From contig CAJONQ010000018.1 in the NCBI GenBank assembly GCA_905235835.1, positions 1 to 39,714 on the forward strand: a stretch of DNA of 39,714 nt. Reading direction: 5' to 3'. How positions within the stretch are numbered: position 1 is the stretch's first letter; every line of letters begins with the position of its first letter. The translations under genes and the position numbers were made by a program. A model generated the notes under the pieces. It was not told the origin of the DNA, searched no databases, and was given only the letters and a program-made list of their open reading frames with translations. Of the stretch, positions 26,606 through 34,324 are shown piece after piece. This DNA is from an uncultured Prevotella sp. (lineage in GTDB: Bacteria > Bacteroidota > Bacteroidia > Bacteroidales > Bacteroidaceae).

Positions 26606-27037
26606 CTATTGATAATCCTTATCTTGTGCAAGTATCCCTAACGTCTCATCAAGTTCTTTTAACAAAGGGGCGTATTCCTTAAAAATCTGAGACACGATTT
26701 CTTTTGCGTCATTTTCATCATAGGTATGAGCAACTGTATTACGGGCTTTCCCCATACGTCGCCAACCGTCATGGTTGGTTATCAATCCATCTTCGAATGC
26801 CATTTTAAGCGTACCATTTGGACCTGTCACGAACTGGTAGCCTTTATATGTCAGCAAATCTTGCAGAACTTTCCATGCCAACTCATAGGTATACTCAAAT
26901 CGCTGAACAAGACCTTCCATTTCCAGTTCCGACAAGTCTGTATAGAACTTGTCTGACTCTGTTACTTCCAAAACTCTGGCACAGGCTTTGTGGAAGTTGT
27001 CATATCTTTGAATCCATCTGATATCTTGATCTGCCAT
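26606..27037 (-). CDS. HEPN-domain toxin (HI0074-like) of a HEPN/MNT pair
   Basis: 143 residues, all-helical. It carries the HEPN RX4HXY signature as RNTVAHTY (about residue 98), the ribonuclease motif whose Tyr is AMPylated by the partner. N-terminal FHKACARVLEV and the family segment EGLVQRFEYTYELAWKVLQDLL with GPNGTLKMAFEDGLI are typical of the 'nucleotidyltransferase substrate-binding' HI0074 family. It is the first gene of the pair, has a full promoter (27077-27108), and is followed by MNT after 7 bp. It sits between the two halves of the mannan locus, which have no functional link to it. Confidence 0.9.
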   Translation of the reverse strand: MADQDIRWIQRYDNFHKACARVLEVTESDKFYTDLSELEMEGLVQRFEYTYELAWKVLQDLLTYKGYQFVTGPNGTLKMAFEDGLITNHDGWRRMGKARNTVAHTYDENDAKEIVSQIFKEYAPLLKELDETLGILAQDKDYQ

Positions 27038-27076
27038 ATTACGATTTTTCTGTTACAACTTTTCTCGTAGTTGTTG

Positions 27077-27108
27077 CAAAGATAGTATTTTCGTCGAATA
27101 TAAGCAAA
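27077..27108 (-). promoter_or_regulatory. promoter of the HEPN/MNT operon
   Basis: On the minus strand TTTG (27105-27108), 20 bp, TATCTTTG (27077-27084): a full -33/-7 match, 39 bp upstream of the HEPN start and ending 11 bp before the palindrome boundary at 27120. Confidence 0.78.
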
Positions 27109-27119
27109 TTTTTCCCGCA

Positions 27120-27686
27120 AAAATTATCTATGCCGCATAGAACACTTCCTGCACGGTTTGTTACCAAAAACTCAGTTCTTCGCATGCGCATGTGCACATA
27201 CCATAAGTTTTTAAACCCTTGCCACCGTTGCCGCCTTGCAAAACTACTTAATAATCAAACGATTGCAGGTGACAAGGAAGCGGCAAGGGTGACAACGACA
27301 TACCAAGAGATTGTTAAGAAACCATCGCCCTTCGAGGGCTGCAGGAGGTACCTTCGAGGGCTGCAGGAGGCACCTTCGAGGGCTGCAGGAGGTACCTTCG
27401 AGGGCTGCAAGAGGCACCTTCAAGACCAGCAGGAGGCACCTTCCTGGTTGTTCCATGGGGTGGAACAACTTGTTCCATGGCATGGAACATAGTATCACCT
27501 TGTTTCGGATAAAGTCACCGTTGCCACCTCCTTGCCACCTGCAATCCACTGATTACCAAATAGTTTTGCAAGGCGGCAACGGTGGCAAGGGTTTAAAAAT
27601 TATAGTATGCGCACATGCGCATGCGAAGAACTGAGTTTTTGGTAACAAACCGTGTAGGAAGTGTTCTATGCGGCATAGATAATTTT
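27120..27686. repeat. 567-bp long palindrome (two ~173-bp inverted arms, 220-bp loop)
   Basis: The left arm (27120-27293) and right arm (27514-27686) are inverted copies, near identical over the outer 130 bp and diverging toward the loop. Each arm contains, from outside in, the MNT-3'-end-like block, a segment TTTGTTACCAAAAACTCAG, a 20-21-bp strictly alternating purine/pyrimidine tract (27181-27200; 27605-27625), and a block beginning CCCTTGCCACCGTTGCCGCC. The loop (27294-27513) holds five 22-bp tandem repeats and a pair of TTCCATGG-type palindromes. It carries no transposase or convincing gene; reading frames crossing it are repeat-derived. It lies precisely between the HEPN promoter and the susC promoter. 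It resembles a non-autonomous, MITE/REP-like element, but this is inference. Confidence 0.85.
27329..27438. repeat. five 22-bp direct tandem repeats in the palindrome loop
   Basis: Units start at 27329, 27351, 27373, 27395 and 27417, each beginning CCTTC and of the form CCTTCGAGGGCTGCAGGAGG plus TA or CA; the fifth is divergent and a sixth is partial at 27439. The first four are nearly identical. Each contains a near-palindrome CCTTCGAGG and a CTGCAG. There are no unique spacers, so this is not a CRISPR array. A separate hairpin region with TTCCATGG repeats follows at about 27450-27490. Confidence 0.85.
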
Positions 27687-27717
27687 CCCTCTCCTTTTTA
27701 ATACTTTTTTGACGAAT
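27649..27717 (-). repeat. dispersed repeat copy B (inverted relative to copy A)
   Basis: Read on the minus strand this matches 26261-26330, including about 30 bp outside the palindrome boundary (AAGTATTA and a G/A-rich run). The right arm of the palindrome is therefore joined to DNA that resembles the MNT 3' flank. The left arm lacks the outer part of this similarity. Confidence 0.8.
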
Positions 27718-27760
27718 TTAGATACTTTTGAATAAAATAGAATATTTTTCCTCCTATTTT

Positions 27761-27792
27761 TTTGTATACTAACAAATTAATATCTATTTTTG
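27761..27792 (+). promoter_or_regulatory. promoter of the susC operon
   Basis: TTTG (27761-27764), 20 bp, TATTTTTG (27785-27792), then CAAACAG: a full Bacteroidota -33/-7 match. The leader to the susC ATG at 27845 is about 45 bp and AT-rich, with no SD. Confidence 0.82.
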
Positions 27793-27844
27793 CAAACAGA
27801 ATTATGAAATAGCTACTAATTTAATTATAAATATTTTTAACCGT

Positions 27845-30800
27845 ATGAATCTATTTTGCAGTAAGAAAACTCTGCTGGCAGGAACATGCAGCATATTCCT
27901 GCTGGGGTTCTTGTCGCCGATGCACGCTGTGGAGGGCAACGCCCCACTGCCTGCCGTACAGCAGACGAAGAAAATTACAGGTACAGTATCGGACGCACAA
28001 GGTCCGATTATCGGTGCCAGTGTAGTAGTGAAAGGAACGTCAAACGGTGTAGCCACCGACTTTGACGGTAATTTCACTTTGAGCGTTAATCAAGGACAGA
28101 CTGTCGTGATTTCCTACATCGGTTATCTCACGAAGGAGTTCAAGGTTGACAATCGCAGTAAGTATGACATCATTCTCGAAGAAGACAAGAAGATGCTTGA
28201 CGAGGTGGTTGTCGTAGGTTATGGTACAATGAAGAAGAGTGACCTGTCAGGTGCCAGTGTCTCATTGGGTGAGAATGCCGTCAAGGGTTCTATCATCACC
28301 TCACTCGACCAGTCACTACAGGGACGTGCTCCTGGTGTTACCGCAGTATCCACTTCTGGTGCTCCAGGTTCCAGCTCTGCTATTCGCGTCCGTGGTACCG
28401 CGACCATTAATGCCAATGCCGATCCGTTGTATGTGATTGACGGTGTCATCGTTCAGACGGGTGGTAAGAGTGGTGCCGACTACGGTCTGGGTGATGCCTT
28501 GGGTAATGGATCTAACTCGACCATTTCACCTCTTTCCACTATCGACCCCGCCGACATCGTCAGCATGGAGATTTTGAAAGATGCCTCCGCCACAGCAATC
28601 TATGGTGCCCAGGGTGCCAATGGCGTTGTACTGATTACCACCAAGCACGGTAAGGCAGGTGAGGCGAAATTCTCCTATAATGGTATGGTAGCATGGAACC
28701 GACAGACAAAACGCCTTGACATGATGAATCTACGTGAATTTGCAGAGTTCAACAACGACATGGCAGCCGCTGGAGAGTTATCCGCAAGTGCTTATTATGC
28801 AGATCCATCCATATTGGGCAAAGGTACAAACTGGCAGGATGCCATCTTCCAGACAGCATTACAGCATTCGCATCAGATTAGTGCGCAAGGTGGTTCTGAA
28901 AAAGTGCAATACTATGTTAGCGGAAGCTATATGAATCAGGAAGGTACCATCATCGGTTCCAAGTTCGAGCGTTTCTCAGTTCGCGCCAATATTGACGCAC
29001 AACTGAAGTCATGGCTGAAGATGGGGGTTAACGCCACATTCTCAAACACGGACGACAACTTGAAACTTGCTGACTCAGATGAGGGTTTGATTGGCTATTC
29101 TTTGACGACAAAGCCTGATATACCTATATATAATGTAGACGGCAGTTACTCTTCTGTATCCCAAGAAGGTTATACAAACCCCAACCCCATTGCCATGGCA
29201 CTAGAGGATGAGATTCTACTTAATCGTAAAAAACTGACAGGTAATATTTTCTTTGACGTTACTCCCATTAAGGATCTGATATGGCACACAGAATTGGGAT
29301 ACGACATCAGTTCCAGCAAAGGTGAGCGGTGGCAACCCACAATGGATCTGGGAACTTTCCACCGTAACTCCAACAAGAGTGCCATCCAAAAAAACTCAAG
29401 TACTTTCTGGTCTATCAAGAACTATGTAACCTATAGCCGCAGTTTTGGTAAGCATTATGTAACGGCAATGGTTGGGCAGGAGGCATGGAAGAGCAATTAT
29501 GATTATTCTAGCATTGAGAATACAGACCTACCTTCCAATGAGGTTCACAATCCGAAACTGGGTCAGGGAACCCCTGCGATCGGTTATGGATTCGGCAGCA
29601 GTTCCATGGCTTCATTCTTCACCCGTTGGACCTACAGTTATGATAACCGATACAATGCCACTTACACTTACCGATATGATGGTAGTTCAAACTTCGGTCC
29701 TGACAGACGATGGGCTGGATTCCATTCATTCGCTGGCTCATGGCGTTTCTCCAATGAGAAATTCTTTGAGAACTCCCCTTTAGGAAAGTTCATTAGCAAC
29801 GGTAAACTACGTATCGGTTGGGGACAAACTGGTAACTCCAATATCGGTGGATACAAATGGGGTGTCACAGTGTCACAAGTTAATACCCTGCTCGGTCAGT
29901 CATATCGGCCTGCGAACATCGCCAATACTACTATTCAGTGGGAGAGTCAGGAACAGACGAACATAGGACTGGACCTTGGTTTCCTAAATGACCGTATCAA
30001 TTTGACTATTGATTGGTATAAGAAAGAGTCAAAAGACATGCTGATGCCTTTACAATTGCCTTCTTACATGGGAACAAGCGGAAATGCCTCCTCTGCACTT
30101 GCAGCACCTTGGGGTAATTACGGACATATCCGCAATACTGGTTTGGAAATTAGTTTGAACACTCACCCTCTCATTGGTAAGTTCCAATGGGATTCAGACT
30201 TCCAAATTTCTTTCAACAAAAATAAGTTGGTGGCTCTCTCAGGTACTGAGGCTGCACAGATTGTTGGATATGGACAGTGGAGCGACGTAGTGAGTGTGAC
30301 AAATGTCGGTGAAAGCCTGTTCAACTTCTACGGTTATGTAACTGATGGGATCTATGAAAGTTTGGAGGATATCGAGACTTCTCCGAAACCCGCGAAATAT
30401 CCATCCAACGGGGTGTTCGCAAAGAACAACAATGTATGGGTGGGCGACATCAAATACAAAGACATCAATGGTGACGGTGTGATTGACGAGAACGACCAGA
30501 CCAATATCGGTTCACCACTGCCAAAGTTCACCTTCGGATTTAACAACACCTTCCGCTGGAAAAACTTTGACCTGAACATCTTCATCAACGGCTCTTATGG
30601 CAATAAGGTCATGAACTATATGAAAATGAAACTTACGCACATGAACTCCGCATGGACGAACCAGTTGGTTGATGTGAAGGGACGCACCGTTCTTGCCCCG
30701 ATTGATCCTACTAAGGACTATTCCGCAGGTATTGATCGTGGTGATGGTCAGTTGATCTACAACTGGTATGATGATATCACCAACACCAAGATTGCCAACC

Positions 30801-31123
30801 CAGGTGCTTCACTGCCACGTGCAAGCATAAGCGACCCGAACGATAATGACCGCATGAGCGACCGCTATATTGAGAATGGAAGTTACCTCCGTGTGAAAAA
30901 CATCACATTAGGATATACGTTCCCCAAGAAATGGATTGTCAAATGGGGATTGGAGAGTCTTCGCATCTATGCTAATTTCCAGAACCTTATTACCATTACA
31001 AAGTATAGTGGCTATGACCCTGAAATTGGTGTCAGCACCGCCTCTATCAATGTGATGGGACTTGACAACGGACGTTATCCCTCTCCTACCACTTACTCCT
31101 TTGGACTGAATGTGACGTTCTAA
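27845..31123 (+). CDS. SusC/RagA-type TonB-linked outer-membrane glycan importer
   Basis: 1092 residues, outer membrane. Order: signal peptide (1-28, ending MHA), carboxypeptidase-like regulatory domain (about 41-115, ITGTVSDAQGPIIGASVVVKG), TonB box (LDEVVVVGYGTMKKSDLSGA, about 119-138), plug (LQGRAPGVTAVSTSGAPGSS, IRVRGTATINANADPLYVIDG, KDASATAIYGAQGANGV), and a 22-strand barrel ending NVTF. Length is normal for the family. It forms a complex with the SusD homologue encoded 30 bp downstream and imports oligosaccharides cut at the surface. Mannan as substrate is inferred from the adjacent operon. The frame is intact. Confidence 0.96.
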   Translation: MNLFCSKKTLLAGTCSIFLLGFLSPMHAVEGNAPLPAVQQTKKITGTVSDAQGPIIGASVVVKGTSNGVATDFDGNFTLSVNQGQTVVISYIGYLTKEFKVDNRSKYDIILEEDKKMLDEVVVVGYGTMKKSDLSGASVSLGENAVKGSIITSLDQSLQGRAPGVTAVSTSGAPGSSSAIRVRGTATINANADPLYVIDGVIVQTGGKSGADYGLGDALGNGSNSTISPLSTIDPADIVSMEILKDASATAIYGAQGANGVVLITTKHGKAGEAKFSYNGMVAWNRQTKRLDMMNLREFAEFNNDMAAAGELSASAYYADPSILGKGTNWQDAIFQTALQHSHQISAQGGSEKVQYYVSGSYMNQEGTIIGSKFERFSVRANIDAQLKSWLKMGVNATFSNTDDNLKLADSDEGLIGYSLTTKPDIPIYNVDGSYSSVSQEGYTNPNPIAMALEDEILLNRKKLTGNIFFDVTPIKDLIWHTELGYDISSSKGERWQPTMDLGTFHRNSNKSAIQKNSSTFWSIKNYVTYSRSFGKHYVTAMVGQEAWKSNYDYSSIENTDLPSNEVHNPKLGQGTPAIGYGFGSSSMASFFTRWTYSYDNRYNATYTYRYDGSSNFGPDRRWAGFHSFAGSWRFSNEKFFENSPLGKFISNGKLRIGWGQTGNSNIGGYKWGVTVSQVNTLLGQSYRPANIANTTIQWESQEQTNIGLDLGFLNDRINLTIDWYKKESKDMLMPLQLPSYMGTSGNASSALAAPWGNYGHIRNTGLEISLNTHPLIGKFQWDSDFQISFNKNKLVALSGTEAAQIVGYGQWSDVVSVTNVGESLFNFYGYVTDGIYESLEDIETSPKPAKYPSNGVFAKNNNVWVGDIKYKDINGDGVIDENDQTNIGSPLPKFTFGFNNTFRWKNFDLNIFINGSYGNKVMNYMKMKLTHMNSAWTNQLVDVKGRTVLAPIDPTKDYSAGIDRGDGQLIYNWYDDITNTKIANPGASLPRASISDPNDNDRMSDRYIENGSYLRVKNITLGYTFPKKWIVKWGLESLRIYANFQNLITITKYSGYDPEIGVSTASINVMGLDNGRYPSPTTYSFGLNVTF

Positions 31124-31152
31124 TTAAGAAAACTCTTAAAACATAGAAAGAT

Positions 31153-32911
31153 ATGAAACTATCAAATATTAAATACTTGGTTGTTGCATCGGTAATAGGA
31201 GTCATGACGACATCGTGCAGCGACTTCCTCAACCGTCCGACGGAAGACTCCTACAACCAGGACAATTTCTACCAGACGGATGCCCAGTGTGTCTCGGGTG
31301 TCAACTATCTGTATAACTCTCCTTGGTATGATTTCCAACGTGGATTCTTTAAAGTCGGTGAGTGCCTTTCTGGTAACCTTTATATGGGTAACAGTCCCTA
31401 TGTCCAATTCACAGTCAATGGTACTGATCAGGACTTGGTAAACATGTCCTACTCCTTATGGGCTGTCATCGGTCATGCGAACGTTGTTTATAATAGTATC
31501 AAGGGGGCTCCTGCCTCACAGAGTGTCAAGAATCAGGCCATGGGTGAGTGCCTTGTATGGAAGGCCTTTGCCTATTTCTATCTGGTACGCTCTTTTGGTG
31601 AAGTACCTATCGTACACGACAACACAACGGCCCTCGCCTCTGGCGGTTATAACACATCAAAGAAGGTTAAGCGTGCCGATGTTTACGAATATATTATCAT
31701 GACGTTGGAGAAAGCCCGCGAGCTACTTGCTGGAATCAACACTCCTACTAACGGGCGCATTGACTACTATGGTGCCACAGGTCTTCTTGCAAAAGTATAT
31801 TTGACAAAAGCAGGTATCAGTGGATCTCTGAATGCTGATGATCTGGCAAATGCCGCTAAGTATGCCAAAGAAGTCATCGATGAAAGTGGACGTGAGTTAG
31901 TATATCCTTATGAAGATATCTTCAAATTGAATAACAACTTCAATCAGGAAAGTCTGATAGCATGGCGCTGGACTGCAGACGGAACAGTATGGACTGCGCA
32001 GAACTCACTTCAATGTGATCTTGGCATGCAGGGATTCGATGAGTTTGGCGACGACTGACCCGACGGTTGATCTTGAGGAAGCATATGGTGTGAAACTTCT
32101 TGAGCAACAGCCTGACGCTTGGATTAACCATAGGGACGTACGGTTGAAGGCAACCATGATGCTCCCAGGATACAAATACAGTTATTTCTGGCAGGATCAT
32201 AATGGATTCGACTATATCAAGTTCATTTACGATGGTGACTATAACCCCTCTGCTGGAGGTCAACTCAACTCTAGTACTGGAGCCAACTGCGCTAAGCACC
32301 TGTACGGCAATGCCAACGACCACCAAACTGGCATTGGTCACTCTGCAAAATATATGTATAACAGTCTTTCTACCCACCTGCTACGTTTGGCTGATATATA
32401 CTTGATTTATGCTGAAGCGAAGATGGGTACGGCAAAGAGCACCACAGATGCCAGTGCCATTGAGGCTTATCGTAAAGTCATCAACCGCGCTGGTTACAAT
32501 CAGGAGAGTGATATCCCAGCAACACTAACTTGGGATATGGTATGGAAACAACGTCGCCTGGAGTTTGCCTTAGAAGGTGACCGCTGGTATGACTATGTAC
32601 GTGTCAGTTACTACGATCCTGAGTTCTGTATCAACGAACTGATCAACCAGAAGCGCAACACATACTATGGATTGGACGACCTCTATAAGGGGTATAACGA
32701 GAACGGCTCATGGACAGTGACCAGTTCAATGGGATATGACCAGAACACGTCTGCCCCCAACCCTCGCGCAATGATGAAGACGGATCCAGACTCTAAAAAA
32801 GCCTATTTCATGATGCCGCTTCCAACTGCAGATGTTGTATTCAACCCAAGTCTTGGTTCTAACGTTGATGGCGAGCACGTTGACGTTCGCGAAACCTATA
32901 GTTATGAATAA
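31153..32911 (+). pseudogene. SusD/RagB-type surface lipoprotein, frameshifted
   Basis: A SusD homologue that binds glycan and caps SusC. Lipobox signal MKLSNIKYLVVASVIGVMTTSC (Cys22), then SusD features: TEDSYNQDNFYQTDAQC, SYSLWAVIGHANVVYN, GECLVWKAFAYFYLVR and, near the C-terminus, WKQRRLEFALEGDRWYD and MMPLPTADV. The coding sequence is split: frame 1 ends FDEFGDD-stop at 32058; the continuation DPTVDLEEAYGVKLLEQ lies in the +1 frame to 32911. Total length is 1759 bp (3n+1). Related proteins usually have a few more residues (a Trp/Gly-rich turn) between these segments, so a short deletion near 32045-32070 is likely. The two halves otherwise read cleanly with no extra stops, so either a very recent mutation or a sequence error. 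Confidence 0.85.
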
Positions 32912-32928
32912 CTAAAACAAATAAAGAA

Positions 32929-34305
32929 ATGAAAACTAGAAATTTATATAAAGGCTTTTGCCTTGCGGTACTTGCCATTACCAGCATAGGACTGACTTCT
33001 TGTAAGGACGAGCCTGACAAATACGAGGTTGCAGGTGGTACGCCTACTGTAAACTACATCCGTTGTCTCTCATCGGAAATTCAGAACTATAATGATGAGG
33101 CAGACACCCACTACACTAATGGTGAGTTGGTTGAAAGTGCCAGTCCTCAAGCTATTCTCTGTCTCGTGGGTAGCAATCTACGCAGTGTCTATGAGTTATA
33201 TTTTAACGATCAGCAGGCTGTGCTGAACTCAAGTTATATCACAGACAACACCCTTATTGTTCAGGTACCACGCTCTGTGCCCGACTTAGTGACCGATAAG
33301 ATTTATATGGTGACTCAAGGTGGCGAGACCGTGGAGTATACCTTCCACGTTGACATCCCTGCTCCAAGTATCACTTCGATGTCCTGTGAGTATGCGAAAC
33401 CCGGCTCTACTGCTACATTATATGGAGACTATATCGTAAATGACCCCAATACTCCTCTGGAGATTCTTTTCCCTAATGGGCAGGCTGTAACAGACATTAA
33501 AGTTAATGACAACCGTACTTCTGTCACCTTTACTGTACCCGAATGTACAGAGCAGGGACCATTGACTGTAACTTCTGTCTATGGAACTTCTACTACATCA
33601 TTCTACTACCTTGACAGCCGCGGACTGATGTTCGACTTCGACGGTGTGACAGGTCTTAGCATGCACGGCTGGCATAACAACCTTGCCATTCAAAATGAAA
33701 ATGGCATTACAGGCAACTACGTTCAATTGGGTAATGGAGAAGCCGTCATTAATGGTGATGGTAGCAAATGGGATGATGCTCATTTCTCATTTGAGTACTG
33801 GCCAGGAAACTGGGATCCTTCTGCAGGTTATCCGAAAGGTGAGCAGAAGTTGACCGACTTTGCAGACTTCTCCAAATGGGAGAATATGGCTTATAAATTT
33901 GAGATGTACGTTCCAACTACAAGTCCATGGTCTTCCAACGCCATGCAAATTATTGCTGGTGGTATAGACCTTATTTCTGGCGGTCAGGCAGGTGTAGACG
34001 CTGATGGTAACACCGTGGCAGGAGCAAACAACACCTATATTAGCAATGATGCGATACCTCGCGCATTGTATCGTCCTTGGGCTGATACAGGCTCTTTCGA
34101 CACCAATGACGAGTGGATCACCGTTACTATTCCTATTAAATCATCGTTTATTTACGGATACAGCGGTGCAGCAGCAACAGGAACAATCAGTGGTGAAGAA
34201 TTCTTCACAAGTCTGACCCTCTTTGTTTGTGGCGGTGGCGTCGCTGGTACAGACTGTGCTCCTATCATCAGAATTGACAATATCCGTGCCGTACCTTATA
34301 AATAA
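32929..34305 (+). CDS. surface glycan-binding lipoprotein (SGBP/SusE-position)
   Basis: 458 residues; lipobox signal ending GLTSCKDEP (Cys25). The N-terminal half holds IPT/TIG-like beta-sandwich repeats (ILCLVGSNLRSVYELYFNDQ; PSITSMSCEYAKPGSTATLYG). The C-terminal part starting FDFDGVTGLSMHGWHNN has many Trp/Tyr (FSFEYWPGNW, YRPWADTG), as in SGBP-type terminal binding domains. It lies 17 bp after susD. Expected role: outer-membrane-anchored capture of mannan. The architecture supports 'glycan-binding surface protein'; ligand is inferred. Confidence 0.85.
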   Translation: MKTRNLYKGFCLAVLAITSIGLTSCKDEPDKYEVAGGTPTVNYIRCLSSEIQNYNDEADTHYTNGELVESASPQAILCLVGSNLRSVYELYFNDQQAVLNSSYITDNTLIVQVPRSVPDLVTDKIYMVTQGGETVEYTFHVDIPAPSITSMSCEYAKPGSTATLYGDYIVNDPNTPLEILFPNGQAVTDIKVNDNRTSVTFTVPECTEQGPLTVTSVYGTSTTSFYYLDSRGLMFDFDGVTGLSMHGWHNNLAIQNENGITGNYVQLGNGEAVINGDGSKWDDAHFSFEYWPGNWDPSAGYPKGEQKLTDFADFSKWENMAYKFEMYVPTTSPWSSNAMQIIAGGIDLISGGQAGVDADGNTVAGANNTYISNDAIPRALYRPWADTGSFDTNDEWITVTIPIKSSFIYGYSGAAATGTISGEEFFTSLTLFVCGGGVAGTDCAPIIRIDNIRAVPYK

Positions 34306-34324
34306 CTAAATGCTATTGATGATT

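Noticed and set aside
27329..27438. Possible CRISPR array (regular 22-bp repeats)
   Set aside because: The repeats are head-to-tail with no unique spacers and there are no cas genes; they are simple tandem repeats in a palindrome loop.
27130..27634. Open reading frames across the palindrome (about 100-120 codons on both strands)
   Set aside because: They consist of translated tandem and inverted repeats, have no leader, no family resemblance and no promoter of their own; treated as repeat-derived.
27120..27686. Insertion sequence
   Set aside because: No transposase frame or target-site duplication is visible; only a non-autonomous element could be argued.
31990..32075. Programmed frameshift in susD
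   Set aside because: No slippery heptamer, stimulatory structure or known precedent in SusD; a short deletion fits better because conserved residues appear to be missing.
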